A stretch of 64,000 nt of DNA from Verrucomicrobiota bacterium. Its GTDB lineage: Bacteria > Verrucomicrobiota > Verrucomicrobiia > Verrucomicrobiales > Akkermansiaceae. The notes below the pieces were generated by a model. It made no database searches. It saw only the letters and a program-made list of their open reading frames with translations, and was not told the DNA's origin. Of the stretch, positions 1 through 9,871 are shown piece by piece. Made by a program: the position numbers and the translations under genes. The stretch's first letter is position 1, and every line of letters starts with the position of its first letter. The stretch is taken from contig JAURPJ010000037.1 of assembly GCA_030835305.1 (NCBI GenBank), positions 1 through 64,000 of the forward strand. Reading direction: 5' to 3'.

Positions 1-313
1 CGAATCGGAAGCCCCGGTGCCCCGTCTCCGGATCCACTTCAAGCACATCAGTGCCGGTGATATCCGCCGGCATCAGGTCGGGAGTGAACTGGATCCGCTT
101 ATACTGCAGGTCCAGCGCCTGGGAAACGGTCGAAACCAAAAGCGTCTTCGCCAAGCCAGGCACACCTACTAAAAGAGCGTGGCCGCGACAGAACATTGCC
201 ATCAAAACCTGCTCGACCACCTCATTTTGACCCACAATCACTTGGGCCAGCTCTTCCTTCATTCTCCCATAGCTCGCGTGGAGCTTTTCGACGGCAGCTT
301 TGTCCTCACTCAT
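1..313 (-). CDS. MoxR-family AAA ATPase, N-terminal part (truncated by window edge)
   Basis: Reverse-strand translation from ATG at 313: [67 protein letters not shown]; MoxR Walker A GVPGLAKT. Confidence 0.9.
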   Translation of the reverse strand, partial: MSEDKAAVEKLHASYGRMKEELAQVIVGQNEVVEQVLMAMFCRGHALLVGVPGLAKTLLVSTVSQALDLQYKRIQFTPDLMPADITGTDVLEVDPETGHRGFRF

Positions 314-416
314 GTTAGAAATCACCTACGAGGGTGGCGTGCGCTCTCTTGCTCATTTTTGAAAAGAATGTCCTGAAAGCGTCATTTCTTCAGATCCATC
401 CAAATTACAAGCCGGT

Positions 417-1397
417 TCAGGGTCGCAAAAGGCTAGCCGCAGTCTTCGCAAAATACGTTAGAATTACGTCAGCACCCGCCCGCTTAATCGCAATGAGACT
501 CTCCATCATGACCGCTTCCTCATTTACCCAGCCATCCGCCGAGGCGCTCTTGATCATGAGATATTCCCCACTCACCTGGTAAGCCGCTACCGGCAAGGTG
601 GTGTGCTTCCGCACATCGCTGATGATGTCCAAATACCCTCCGGCTGGCTTCACCATCACCATATCTGCGCCCTCTTCCTCATCCAATATTAGTTCACGAA
701 GCGCTTCGCGACGATTAGCCGGATCCATTTGGTAGGTTTTTTTATCCCCCGCTTTCGGTGCCGAGCCCAATGCCCCCCGAAAGGGACCATAATAAGCCGA
801 GGCGTATTTCGCGGTGTAACTACAAATCGAAACCTTCTCGTATCCCGCTGCGTCAAGCGCCGCCCGTAAGGCCGCCACCCGACCATCCATCATGTCGCTC
901 GGAGCGACAATATCCGCCCCCGCCTCGGCCTGACTCACGGCCTGCTGGCAAAGCACTTCCACTGTTTCGTCGTTCAAAATCTCGCCATTTTCCACGATTC
1001 CGTCGTGTCCATCGATATTGTAGGGATCAAGCGCCACATCAGTCATCACCACCAACTCAGGATAAGCAGCCTTCAAGGCCCGAATCGCCCGCTGCACCAA
1101 ACCATCCTGATTGAAGGATTCCTCCCCCTTCTTTGTTTTCAATGGTTCATCAATCGCCGGAAAGAGCACGACGGCCGGAACTCCCGCAGCCAAAGCCTCG
1201 CCAGCCTCCCGCACCAAACCTTCCAGCGACCAACGCGTGCATCCCGGCATCGATTCGATTGCCTCATCAACTTCTACATCATGCAAAAAAAGCGGTAGGA
1301 CAAAATCACCCGGGCTCAGCAATGTCTCACGGGTCAGCGCCCGCAATCCCGGGCCTTTTCGGTTACGTCGAGGTCGAATTGGTAAATCCACAAACAA
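417..1397 (-). CDS. hemB: Delta-aminolevulinic acid dehydratase (porphobilinogen synthase)
   Basis: RPRRNRKGPGLRALTRETLLSPGDFVLPLFLHD, MVKPAGGYLDII, VAAYQVSGEY; full-length HemB. Confidence 0.96.
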   Translation of the reverse strand: MFVDLPIRPRRNRKGPGLRALTRETLLSPGDFVLPLFLHDVEVDEAIESMPGCTRWSLEGLVREAGEALAAGVPAVVLFPAIDEPLKTKKGEESFNQDGLVQRAIRALKAAYPELVVMTDVALDPYNIDGHDGIVENGEILNDETVEVLCQQAVSQAEAGADIVAPSDMMDGRVAALRAALDAAGYEKVSICSYTAKYASAYYGPFRGALGSAPKAGDKKTYQMDPANRREALRELILDEEEGADMVMVKPAGGYLDIISDVRKHTTLPVAAYQVSGEYLMIKSASADGWVNEEAVMMESLIAIKRAGADVILTYFAKTAASLLRP

Positions 1398-1447
1398 ACC
1401 CTAATTTCGAAATTCCAAAATCCGAATCCTAAATTACCGTTCCGTCC

Positions 1448-2047
1448 GTGGCTTATACTCCTTTCAGCGAACTCCTTCAGAAAGACCTCAAAACTCTGGA
1501 GGCGAATCTCCGTGGACTTCTGGACCCCCATCTTTCCAGAAAGGAACACCTTTCGCTACTCAATGTCGCTTGCGGCCGGGGCGACGAGACTGGTGTTTTG
1601 GCCAAACTTCTCTCAGAGAAGGCAAACTCCGCACACCTGCAAGGCCTTGATATCCGCGCCGCCGAGATCGACCAAGCCAACTCTCGTTGGAAAAAAGAAC
1701 TGACATCAAAAGCAAGCGCTGACTTCATCACCCATCGCGGCGACCGTCTCTTCGATCTCGCCGAAATCGGGAATCCTGACATCGCTTTTCTTCGTCATCA
1801 AAACTTCTGGAACGATAAACCGGTGTGGACCAACATTTTCGACCAAACCCTCGAACGCCTTGATGATGACGGACTCTTCGTCATCACCTCCTATTTTGAC
1901 AAAGAGCACGAACTCGCCACCGAAGCCCTCCAAAATCTTGGAGCCATCCAGGTCGGTTCCATCATCAATCCTAATTCGAGAGCCCTCTCCGACGCTCCCG
2001 GAAAATCGGTCGACAAACATCTCGCCGTCTTCCGCAAAAAAAACTAG
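1448..2047 (+). CDS. Class I SAM-dependent methyltransferase-like protein
   Basis: NVACGRGDETGVLAKLL motif I, GLDIRAAEIDQA; 199 aa ORF. Confidence 0.65.
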   Translation: MAYTPFSELLQKDLKTLEANLRGLLDPHLSRKEHLSLLNVACGRGDETGVLAKLLSEKANSAHLQGLDIRAAEIDQANSRWKKELTSKASADFITHRGDRLFDLAEIGNPDIAFLRHQNFWNDKPVWTNIFDQTLERLDDDGLFVITSYFDKEHELATEALQNLGAIQVGSIINPNSRALSDAPGKSVDKHLAVFRKKN

Positions 2048-2133
2048 TCTGCCACGATTCCAACCCCGTCCCTATGCTCTGCGTGCGAATAGGGCCTTCG
2101 GCCGGCTATCGCCTCGTCGGCGTATCCCACGAT

Positions 2134-3138
2134 TTAAATCTCTCCAATCAACTGCAACCTCTCCCCACTCGGAAACAAGTTCGACTCAAAGTGATTCATC
2201 ACGAAGGCGTAACTCATTCCAGTTTCGGCATTCGCGAAGCCATAGCTCCCCCCGGCTCCCGGATGACCAAAGCAGTCCTTCTCCGGGCCCAGCCCAAGCA
2301 TCACGCCAAATCCAAAAGAGTTCTCGATCCGCTGAATCACGTCCAGTCCCTTGATCCGCGGCCTGATCAGTTCCTCTAAAATTTCCTGCCGTAAAACCCA
2401 GTCGTAAAACTTCGCCAAACCGAGGGCCGAGCCCACGCCTCCCATTGCTGGAAATCCCGCCTCCCAAGCCAACGGCTGATTCATCTCACTCACGCCCGCC
2501 AAATCAGAAGGCGACGAAAAGGCCAATCTTGTTAGCGAATTCTTCGTGAGCAGAGCCTCGTAAAAGGGCTTTGGCTCACCGGCTTTGGAAACCCGGGCAG
2601 GCACTAATTCCGCGACCCTATAATGTTGTTCCTCCGGCAAGCCAATCCAGAAATCAATCCCCTCGGGCTCACCGATTTCTTCGCGCCAAAACCTCCCCAA
2701 AGAACGCCCATCGACCCGTCGCACAATCTCGTCCGCCAAAAAACCAATCGTCCTCGGGTGATACCCGTGCGTCCCTATTTCCCAGAGCGGTTCCTGTTTC
2801 TCCAGGGATGCGATAACGGCTTCTCGATCCCAAATTGAAGCCTTCTCCCGTAATCCGGCATAGCCGCCCTGATGCGAAAACATTTCTTCAAAGGTCAGAT
2901 GCCCCGCACCCAACTCAGGCCAAACCCGCTCCACGAAGCTCTCTCCATCCATACCCACCCGATGGAGAGCCATCAGAACACAAACCGCCATCGGCCCCTT
3001 CGTCGCCGACCAAACCGGAGCGATCGTTTCCGGCGTCCACTGCTTAGTCCGGTGCCGGTCCGCAAATCCTTCATGCCGCGACACCACTTCTCGGCCATCT
3101 TTCATAGCGACAAAAGACCATCCAATTTCATCTTTCAT
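2134..3138 (-). CDS. Serine hydrolase / beta-lactamase (class C-like) family protein
   Basis: APVWSATKGPMAVCVLMALHRVG (SxxK), GVGSALGLAKFY, HPGAGGSYGFA; start at MKDEIGW overlaps the upstream stop. Confidence 0.8.
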   Translation of the reverse strand: MKDEIGWSFVAMKDGREVVSRHEGFADRHRTKQWTPETIAPVWSATKGPMAVCVLMALHRVGMDGESFVERVWPELGAGHLTFEEMFSHQGGYAGLREKASIWDREAVIASLEKQEPLWEIGTHGYHPRTIGFLADEIVRRVDGRSLGRFWREEIGEPEGIDFWIGLPEEQHYRVAELVPARVSKAGEPKPFYEALLTKNSLTRLAFSSPSDLAGVSEMNQPLAWEAGFPAMGGVGSALGLAKFYDWVLRQEILEELIRPRIKGLDVIQRIENSFGFGVMLGLGPEKDCFGHPGAGGSYGFANAETGMSYAFVMNHFESNLFPSGERLQLIGEI

Positions 3139-6131
3139 AAATCCAAATAACCCTGTGTTTTCACTTCGTCGACTTCGACCACTTCGCCTAAATGGGTGGA
3201 AAGCAAAAGACACTTCACCAAGGAAGGCTCCACCCCGAAAACCGCCGCCAAGGCTCCCTGGTAACTCATCATTTGCGCAGCGTAACGCTCCACCAGCTCC
3301 GCGCCCGATTTGACTCCGTCCGTCTTAAAGTCGATGACCTCAAGCTTGGTCGTTTCGTCTCCCTCCCGGTAAACATGCAGTCGATCCACCACTCCGCTCA
3401 TCCACTTCCCCTGATGAATAAGTTCAAAACCCTGCTCGCGGTAAAGCTCCGCTCCACAATCCTCAAAGACCTTGTGAATCTCCGGCACCTTCAGTGAGTC
3501 CTCCACGATCTTCCCCGCTGCCGAGTATGGCAACGACGGTATTTCACCCGGCTCCAGCCACTCGATTTCCTCAAACAAGCTATGAACCTCGACGCCAATT
3601 CGACGTCCGCTCCCTCCGCCTGTCCCAAATTGTTTTTTCCCAGTCGACGGATTGGTTCGAGACCTCTGCGCCATTCCTTCCGGTAGTTTGGGCAAGACTT
3701 TCGGCTCGGGAACCTCCAGCGATTCAACGCCATCCGTCCACCTAGGATCCGACTCTGGAAAATCAATTCCAGTCGACTGACGGACCAAGTTTGCCGGAGT
3801 GGCGTGGCTCTCCCCGGCGGGCTTGTCCCTTCGCGCCGCCGGTTCACCAGGCAGGAAGACATACAGCCCGCGTTTTGCACGTGTCAGGGCCACGTAGAGC
3901 AAACAAAGCGTTTCGTATTTCTGAGATTCAGACCACCTCTCAAAAGCGGACTTCGTCTCCGGATGCTCCAAATAAGCCCACTTCCCGGGCACTTGCAGGA
4001 GCCAATCCTTACCACGAGCTACCTTGAAATCCTTGGCATTGGGAACCTGGTTTCGGTCCGGCAACTCAGGAAGCATTACGACATCAAACCCAAGCCCTTT
4101 CGACTTATGAATCGTCATCACCTCGATCGCCGCCACCCCGGGAGACTGATTCACCTGAAGATCCCGAATCCGAGCCGCGGCCGCCCTCGGACAAGCTTCT
4201 CCCGTTCCGTCAAACTCCGACAAGGTCGAAATCATATCCTCCGCTCTCCTCCGACCATACAAGCCAAGCCGCCCCCATTCCGGAGCAATGAGAGCACTTA
4301 CAAAACGCGCATAACCGCTCCGCTGGACCGCCTGCAAAATACGATCCCATCGCGTGCCCCAGTGCTCGCCAAACTTCTCCAACTCCGTCATCACCGGAGA
4401 CATCGCGAGCACCTCACGACTGTATGCGTTCGCCGGGTTTGCCAACCATTGAATCAAGTGCTTGATCACCACACCGACGGCGTGATCCGACCCCGGATTT
4501 CTTTGCCCGGCCTCAATGACGTCGAAACCTTCGGCGCGAAGCAAATCGGCATACTTCTTTACCTGGTCACCGGTCCTTACCAAAACCCCGCAAGTGAGCT
4601 TTTTTTCTCCGATTCCAATTCGTCTTAACTCGTCAACGAGAAGCTCGCCATCCTCATCCCTTGCGACCTCGATCACCTTCGCTTCCCCACTCAATTTTAA
4701 ACCAGCCGATTCGTGATCCTTCCACTGCCACTGCTCCCGCACGGATTTTCCAAAAAGATTCTCGATCAAGTGCAGATTCCCGCAGACCGAATTCACCAAA
4801 GCGAGCACCGCGGGGCACGAGCGATAGGAAACATCCATCGGCTCGACCTCCAAACCATTGCTATAACGCCCGAGCACATCGTCAAAGAGACTGACGTCCC
4901 CACCACGCCACGCGTAGATCGCCTGCTTACGATCCCCCACCACAAAAAAACTCCCCTCCGGATCGGAGACCGCTTCATCGATCAAAGGTTCAAGCCCGCG
5001 CCATTCCGAGCGACTGGTATCCTGAAATTCGTCCAGCAACCAATGATCATAACGGCCATCAAGACGGTAATCGATCAGCTCCCGCCGCAACCTTCCCTCC
5101 TCGCTCTGACTCCACTCCCCAAGCAGGATCTTGACATCATCAAAGCTTAAGAGCCCGCGTTTCCGCAGCTGCTCCGCATGCTCGTGATCGACCTGCTCCA
5201 TCAACTCACCAACCGCTTGTGTCTTGGCTACCGCACTCGCCAACTCACAGTCGATCGCCAATCGAAAAAGCGTCTGCCAATTCGCCCAACACTCGGGACT
5301 TATCGTCAGTATTTTTCGCCCTTCCTTAACCTCAACCGGTCCGCGTTCGCCCAGCACTTGCATCAGCCTGCTTCCCAAGGCGTTCAACTTGAGCGACTTC
5401 CCCACGACATGATTGGAGAAATTGTCCAGCATCACATTCCAGGCCTTCACCTGGTCATCGTCTTTCAAGGCCGCAATCAAACCATCCTTTTGCGCCGCCC
5501 AATCATCCACCTTCGGCAGATCGGAAAACACCCTTGCATTCCCAAAGGCCTCTTTCCGGCTTCCCGCTTTCCAGATCGCATGCCACGTTCCCACGAATTC
5601 CTCGAGCGATCGTTGCACTCCTTGCTGACCTTTCCCCAAAGTCGCCTTGCGGAAGGCATGATAAAATTTCTGCCTGTTACCAAATCCATCCCGTAGCACC
5701 CCTTGAAGAATCTCAGCCTGAGCCGTCTTCAATCTCTCGCCTTCCAACAAATCAAACGTTCCGCCAGTCAATCCGAGCTCGTACTGAAAACCCCTTACTA
5801 TTTGTGAAAAGAATCCGTCTAAGGTGGTAAACTGAAGTTTCGGAAGCGAACGAATTACCTTTTCGAGAACATCCGGTAAATCAAATTCGGCTTTGATGTC
5901 ATCACAGATCTCCTTCGCTTTTGCGGAATCCAAACTTCCCTCAGCCAATTTGGTTAGCACCGAGTCTGCAAACTCACCCGCCGCCTTCCTTGTGAAAGTA
6001 AGCGCCACCATTCGCCCGGGATCAACATCCTCACGTCCGATCTTTCCAATCACGCGATTCCCAAGTTGATAGGTCTTGCCAGAACCGGCCGAGGCTAAAA
6101 TCAAAAGGTTCTTTGCCAGAATGTCTTTCAT
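3135..6131 (-). CDS. addA: UvrD/Rep-family helicase with C-terminal PD-(D/E)XK nuclease (AddA-like)
   Basis: LASAGSGKTYQLGNRVIGKI Walker A, LLDEFQDTS, VVGDRKQAIYAWRGG, MTIHKSKGLGFDVVMLP, LEVIDFKTD; symbol by analogy. Confidence 0.85.
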   Translation of the reverse strand: MKDILAKNLLILASAGSGKTYQLGNRVIGKIGREDVDPGRMVALTFTRKAAGEFADSVLTKLAEGSLDSAKAKEICDDIKAEFDLPDVLEKVIRSLPKLQFTTLDGFFSQIVRGFQYELGLTGGTFDLLEGERLKTAQAEILQGVLRDGFGNRQKFYHAFRKATLGKGQQGVQRSLEEFVGTWHAIWKAGSRKEAFGNARVFSDLPKVDDWAAQKDGLIAALKDDDQVKAWNVMLDNFSNHVVGKSLKLNALGSRLMQVLGERGPVEVKEGRKILTISPECWANWQTLFRLAIDCELASAVAKTQAVGELMEQVDHEHAEQLRKRGLLSFDDVKILLGEWSQSEEGRLRRELIDYRLDGRYDHWLLDEFQDTSRSEWRGLEPLIDEAVSDPEGSFFVVGDRKQAIYAWRGGDVSLFDDVLGRYSNGLEVEPMDVSYRSCPAVLALVNSVCGNLHLIENLFGKSVREQWQWKDHESAGLKLSGEAKVIEVARDEDGELLVDELRRIGIGEKKLTCGVLVRTGDQVKKYADLLRAEGFDVIEAGQRNPGSDHAVGVVIKHLIQWLANPANAYSREVLAMSPVMTELEKFGEHWGTRWDRILQAVQRSGYARFVSALIAPEWGRLGLYGRRRAEDMISTLSEFDGTGEACPRAAAARIRDLQVNQSPGVAAIEVMTIHKSKGLGFDVVMLPELPDRNQVPNAKDFKVARGKDWLLQVPGKWAYLEHPETKSAFERWSESQKYETLCLLYVALTRAKRGLYVFLPGEPAARRDKPAGESHATPANLVRQSTGIDFPESDPRWTDGVESLEVPEPKVLPKLPEGMAQRSRTNPSTGKKQFGTGGGSGRRIGVEVHSLFEEIEWLEPGEIPSLPYSAAGKIVEDSLKVPEIHKVFEDCGAELYREQGFELIHQGKWMSGVVDRLHVYREGDETTKLEVIDFKTDGVKSGAELVERYAAQMMSYQGALAAVFGVEPSLVKCLLLSTHLGEVVEVDEVKTQGYLDL

Positions 6132-8827
6132 ACCGCCCCTCCCTTCCAGTCAAAGGCGTCTTGGAGCTCCCGTCCATAAGTCAGATCCTCAAAGTCCTCG
6201 TATTGCACCTTCCCGGCCGGAGGCCAAAAAACCTCGCCTTGCACCTGCGTCACAATCCACTCGGCACACCTTCTTGCCGAGGCCTTGTCTTCATCGGTAA
6301 AATCATGCCACGGTGTAATCTTCACATTGGCCTCGTCGTGGCCGAGCGCGAAATACCCGATCTCATCCACCTCACCGAGAGCGGCGGCATAAAAAGGGAC
6401 CTGCAAATTTGTCCAGACCGCTCCACTCGGCGCCATGACTTCCTCAGCCCGCAGATGTTTCGGCGGATCACCCCGAAATGTCTTTTGGTGCTCCTTGATG
6501 ACATCTTTCGCCTCCTTGCTCGACTTGTAATCCAGCACCCGCATTCGTCCGTCATCATGTCTCTCGATCCGATCGATTTGCCCCGTTACCACCATGCCGG
6601 CAATTTCGAGGGTGAAGTCTTGCTCCACCTTCTCGATCCGCCATCCCTCGGCGCGAACCTCAGCCTGTCTTTTGGCAAACCACCCCAAACGCAACCTCAT
6701 CGACTCCACTTGCAAAGAGACCGCCAACGGCTGCACTTCACCAAAGTGTTCTACAACCAAGTCATCCAGGGCTCTGTGTAGCCACCGCCTGATCTCTTCC
6801 GGATCCAGGGCATCCCGGGCCACCGTATCACGTCCCCATCTCTCCAGAACATCGTGAAGGACATTTCCAAAGTCGCGATGATTCCACTCCACGCGTTCCG
6901 GTTCCGGCTCGTTCATTCCCAAAACCCGCTGCAAGTAATAGCGAAACGGACAGGCCAGATACCTCGAAAACGCCGTCACCGACATTCTCTTCTTTGGCTC
7001 CACGATTCGGGGGCTCCACTTCCAATGATCTTCAACCTCCCAAGCCGCTCCCGAATCCGCAGGTTCAACATCCGCAAAAAGTTCCTTCACTTGCCTCGCC
7101 AGCTCCTCGCCCTTCGCCGTCAAAAGCAAACGCGAAGGCATCAAGACATCGCCACCAGCCGAGGACTTCCCCACGATCAAATCGACACGCCCGGACTCCC
7201 GCCTCATTTCTAAAAGCGAATACAGCAGGTAAGCATCACGAGCCGCCCGACTTGCCTCACAAGGAAGCCCAAGCACTTCCCGTGCACTTTCCGGAAGCCA
7301 CGAATCTGTGCTCGGTCGACTCGGCACCCGGCCTTCGTTCATCCCGCAAATCACAAGATGCTCCGCCGGGTCGTGAAGGAGTTCCAACCATCCCTGCACA
7401 TCCTGCACCCGACCATCGGGAGCCTCTTCCGGCACCGAACCGAGATCGTGCAAAAGCAATTCAATCCAGAACCCCGGCGAACGATTCACCTCCTTTGCGG
7501 CTTCGCTCGTCTCCTCAAGCCATTCCTCCAAACCCGCTTCACCCGCGTAATCAATCTTATTCAGCATCGACCGCATCCCGGCATGGAATCCCTGCTTCAA
7601 AAACCGCTTTCGCAACTGATCAAACCCCACCATCACCTCCACCGCGACATCCGCGGACTTAAGCTGATACTTCAGTCGGTTTTGCTCACTCTCACTCGTG
7701 GCATTCTCAAACCCTGTCGCAATCAAATGACGGGCCCGACGCACATCTTCCAAACCCCGAACAAGATGTGAGTCTAACAAACTGGAGAGCGCCTCGACCT
7801 GCTGTGAGCGAATCCCCCCCACCAAAAGCCTCCCCTGATCAAAAGCCAGCATATCGATGACTTCCTTGACTCCCGAATTTTGCAAATAGCGCCGCCAACA
7901 GCTGAGCCAACCACCCAGCGGGGAGGGCAAGAAGGCACCCGGGTCATGAATCACCCAGCCGGCTCTCCCAAACGATCTTACCAACTCGACGGCCACCTCC
8001 TCATCGGCCGTGCCCAGTCCCACCTCCTCGCTCGCGGAACCGCCATCAGCCACCTTGGCAACGGTCAGGTACGCCTGCTGACTCGGATCTCCGGCTAAAG
8101 TCACGGAACCATTTGCAGGCCATGGGATTTCCCGATCATTCCAGTCCAAGCCGGGCCGTCCCCATTCATCGACTCTCGAATCCGGAACCAGAGCCGTGAC
8201 CGGAATTCCTTCACCCTCCAGAAACTTCGCCACGACCGGAGGAAGATCCATCACGCCGGCAATCACGATCTCCCGGACTCCACTTGGCATCTCCAACCCA
8301 CCCCTGGCGAGCCGGGATGATTTGCTTTCATACCCCCACTCCTGCAAATTGTTCTCCACAAGCGTTTCCAGTCTTGCCAACTGTTCCCACCGTTCGCCTT
8401 CAAGAGCCACAATCCGCCTGGCGGCCTCTCCCAACATGAGTCCGTTTTCCTGAAGACTCTTCCGCAACTCCGTGAACGCTCTTGCCAGCCCCAGGGCCCA
8501 ACCGGGCCCCTCGCCAGCCGGTGATTCGGGAAAGATGGCTGAGTAACTTTCCCAGTCATCAACTCCCTCGAGCGCTTCCGCCCAAGCGAGAACCTCAACC
8601 GCATCCGACGCGGCATCCCCGATTTGCATCAGAGTTCCGGTAGTCACCACCTTTGGCGAGAGGAATGCTCCACGCTCCGCCAAACCCTGCCTGAAGCGAC
8701 GTCCGCTCTGAGCCGTCGGAACCAAAACAAGGACTCCGGGCAACTCTCCCTTTTTCCCTAAAAGCCAATCGATAACGGCCGCCCCATATGGCTTGGAAGA
8801 AGGGAAGGCGATAATCTGAGCAGGCAT
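6128..8827 (-). CDS. addB: AddB-like helicase/nuclease subunit with C-terminal PD-(D/E)XK domain
   Basis: LVICGMNEGRVPSRPSTDSWLPESAR, MSVTAFSRYLACPFRYYLQRVLGM, MRVLDYKSS; ATGA overlap with the addA-like gene. Confidence 0.8.
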   Translation of the reverse strand: MPAQIIAFPSSKPYGAAVIDWLLGKKGELPGVLVLVPTAQSGRRFRQGLAERGAFLSPKVVTTGTLMQIGDAASDAVEVLAWAEALEGVDDWESYSAIFPESPAGEGPGWALGLARAFTELRKSLQENGLMLGEAARRIVALEGERWEQLARLETLVENNLQEWGYESKSSRLARGGLEMPSGVREIVIAGVMDLPPVVAKFLEGEGIPVTALVPDSRVDEWGRPGLDWNDREIPWPANGSVTLAGDPSQQAYLTVAKVADGGSASEEVGLGTADEEVAVELVRSFGRAGWVIHDPGAFLPSPLGGWLSCWRRYLQNSGVKEVIDMLAFDQGRLLVGGIRSQQVEALSSLLDSHLVRGLEDVRRARHLIATGFENATSESEQNRLKYQLKSADVAVEVMVGFDQLRKRFLKQGFHAGMRSMLNKIDYAGEAGLEEWLEETSEAAKEVNRSPGFWIELLLHDLGSVPEEAPDGRVQDVQGWLELLHDPAEHLVICGMNEGRVPSRPSTDSWLPESAREVLGLPCEASRAARDAYLLYSLLEMRRESGRVDLIVGKSSAGGDVLMPSRLLLTAKGEELARQVKELFADVEPADSGAAWEVEDHWKWSPRIVEPKKRMSVTAFSRYLACPFRYYLQRVLGMNEPEPERVEWNHRDFGNVLHDVLERWGRDTVARDALDPEEIRRWLHRALDDLVVEHFGEVQPLAVSLQVESMRLRLGWFAKRQAEVRAEGWRIEKVEQDFTLEIAGMVVTGQIDRIERHDDGRMRVLDYKSSKEAKDVIKEHQKTFRGDPPKHLRAEEVMAPSGAVWTNLQVPFYAAALGEVDEIGYFALGHDEANVKITPWHDFTDEDKASARRCAEWIVTQVQGEVFWPPAGKVQYEDFEDLTYGRELQDAFDWKGGAV

Positions 8828-8920
8828 GGCGGGAGCATCCCCAATCGCGTCTCCCGATCCAACCTCAAACCTTCCAATTCACCGGAAATCTCCTCGCCTT
8901 TACGGCCACAGTTCTCCAAC

Positions 8921-9844
8921 TTGCGTCCAGAAGTCATGTCAAACGTCCAATGGTTCTATTCCGATATCCAACAGCAACAGCAAGGGCCTCTCACCTTTGA
9001 TCAAATCCAGCAAATGGCGGCCACCGGCCAAATCCAGCCCAACACCCTGATTTGGAACGAGAACCTGCCCAGTTGGACCGCCGCCAGCTCCGTCCCCGGT
9101 GTCTTCAACTCCGCCGGCCAAACAACCCCAAGTCCATACCCGGCGCCTGGAGTCGGTCAGGTTGCTCCCACTGGCATCCACTATCCAACTCCCCAAGTTA
9201 AGAAAACCTCCTTCGCTCTCTGGATTGGGACTTACCTTGCTTCCTGGATTCTCATCGGCATCGCAATGGCCGCAGTCATCGCTGCAGCTCCCGCCGCTCC
9301 AGACTATTCGGAAGAAAACAGGAAAATGAGCCAAGCCAAAACCGAACAGGAAATTCGCGAGGCCCAGGTAGCCATGAATCGTAAGACCGAAGAATACACG
9401 AAGGAGTTTTCGGGAGAATCTGTCGCGGGTATGGGAGCCGGTGCGCTTGGTCTTTTTCTTGGCTGGGCTCTTTCCGTTTTTGCAGCTGTCTATGCTTATA
9501 TCATCCTCTATCGTGCCTGGTTGATCCTGCAACCGGGAGGAGCGCGCACCACCCCGGGAAAAGCGGTTGGATTTTGCTTCATCCCGTTTTTCAACATCTA
9601 CTGGATTTTTAACGTTTATGTGGGATGGGTCACCGATTGGACCCGCATCAGAAGTTCCTACTCAAATCTTCAAAATGCTCCACAAGCTTCCAGCGGATTG
9701 TTCATCGCATCCGTGGTCTGTCTGATCACGGTGATCCTCATGCCGATCGGAATCATCCTCGTTATGGTCTTTAAGAAGCAAATGTGCGATACCATCAACT
9801 ACTGCGCCGCAAATCCAAACGGAGGAATGACCGGCTCCTTCTAA
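8921..9844 (+). CDS. GYF_2 (DUF4339)-domain membrane protein
   Basis: WFYSDIQQQQQGPLTFDQIQQMAATGQIQPNTLIWNENLPSWTAASSVPG, followed by several TM segments; start probably MSNVQWFY near 8936. Confidence 0.75.
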   Translation: MRPEVMSNVQWFYSDIQQQQQGPLTFDQIQQMAATGQIQPNTLIWNENLPSWTAASSVPGVFNSAGQTTPSPYPAPGVGQVAPTGIHYPTPQVKKTSFALWIGTYLASWILIGIAMAAVIAAAPAAPDYSEENRKMSQAKTEQEIREAQVAMNRKTEEYTKEFSGESVAGMGAGALGLFLGWALSVFAAVYAYIILYRAWLILQPGGARTTPGKAVGFCFIPFFNIYWIFNVYVGWVTDWTRIRSSYSNLQNAPQASSGLFIASVVCLITVILMPIGIILVMVFKKQMCDTINYCAANPNGGMTGSF

Positions 9845-9871
9845 TCTCCCAGCATCACACGATCCAAAACC

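Noticed and set aside
3804-4628. 274-aa plus-strand ORF inside the addA-like gene
   Set aside because: Antisense to the helicase motifs; no independent support.
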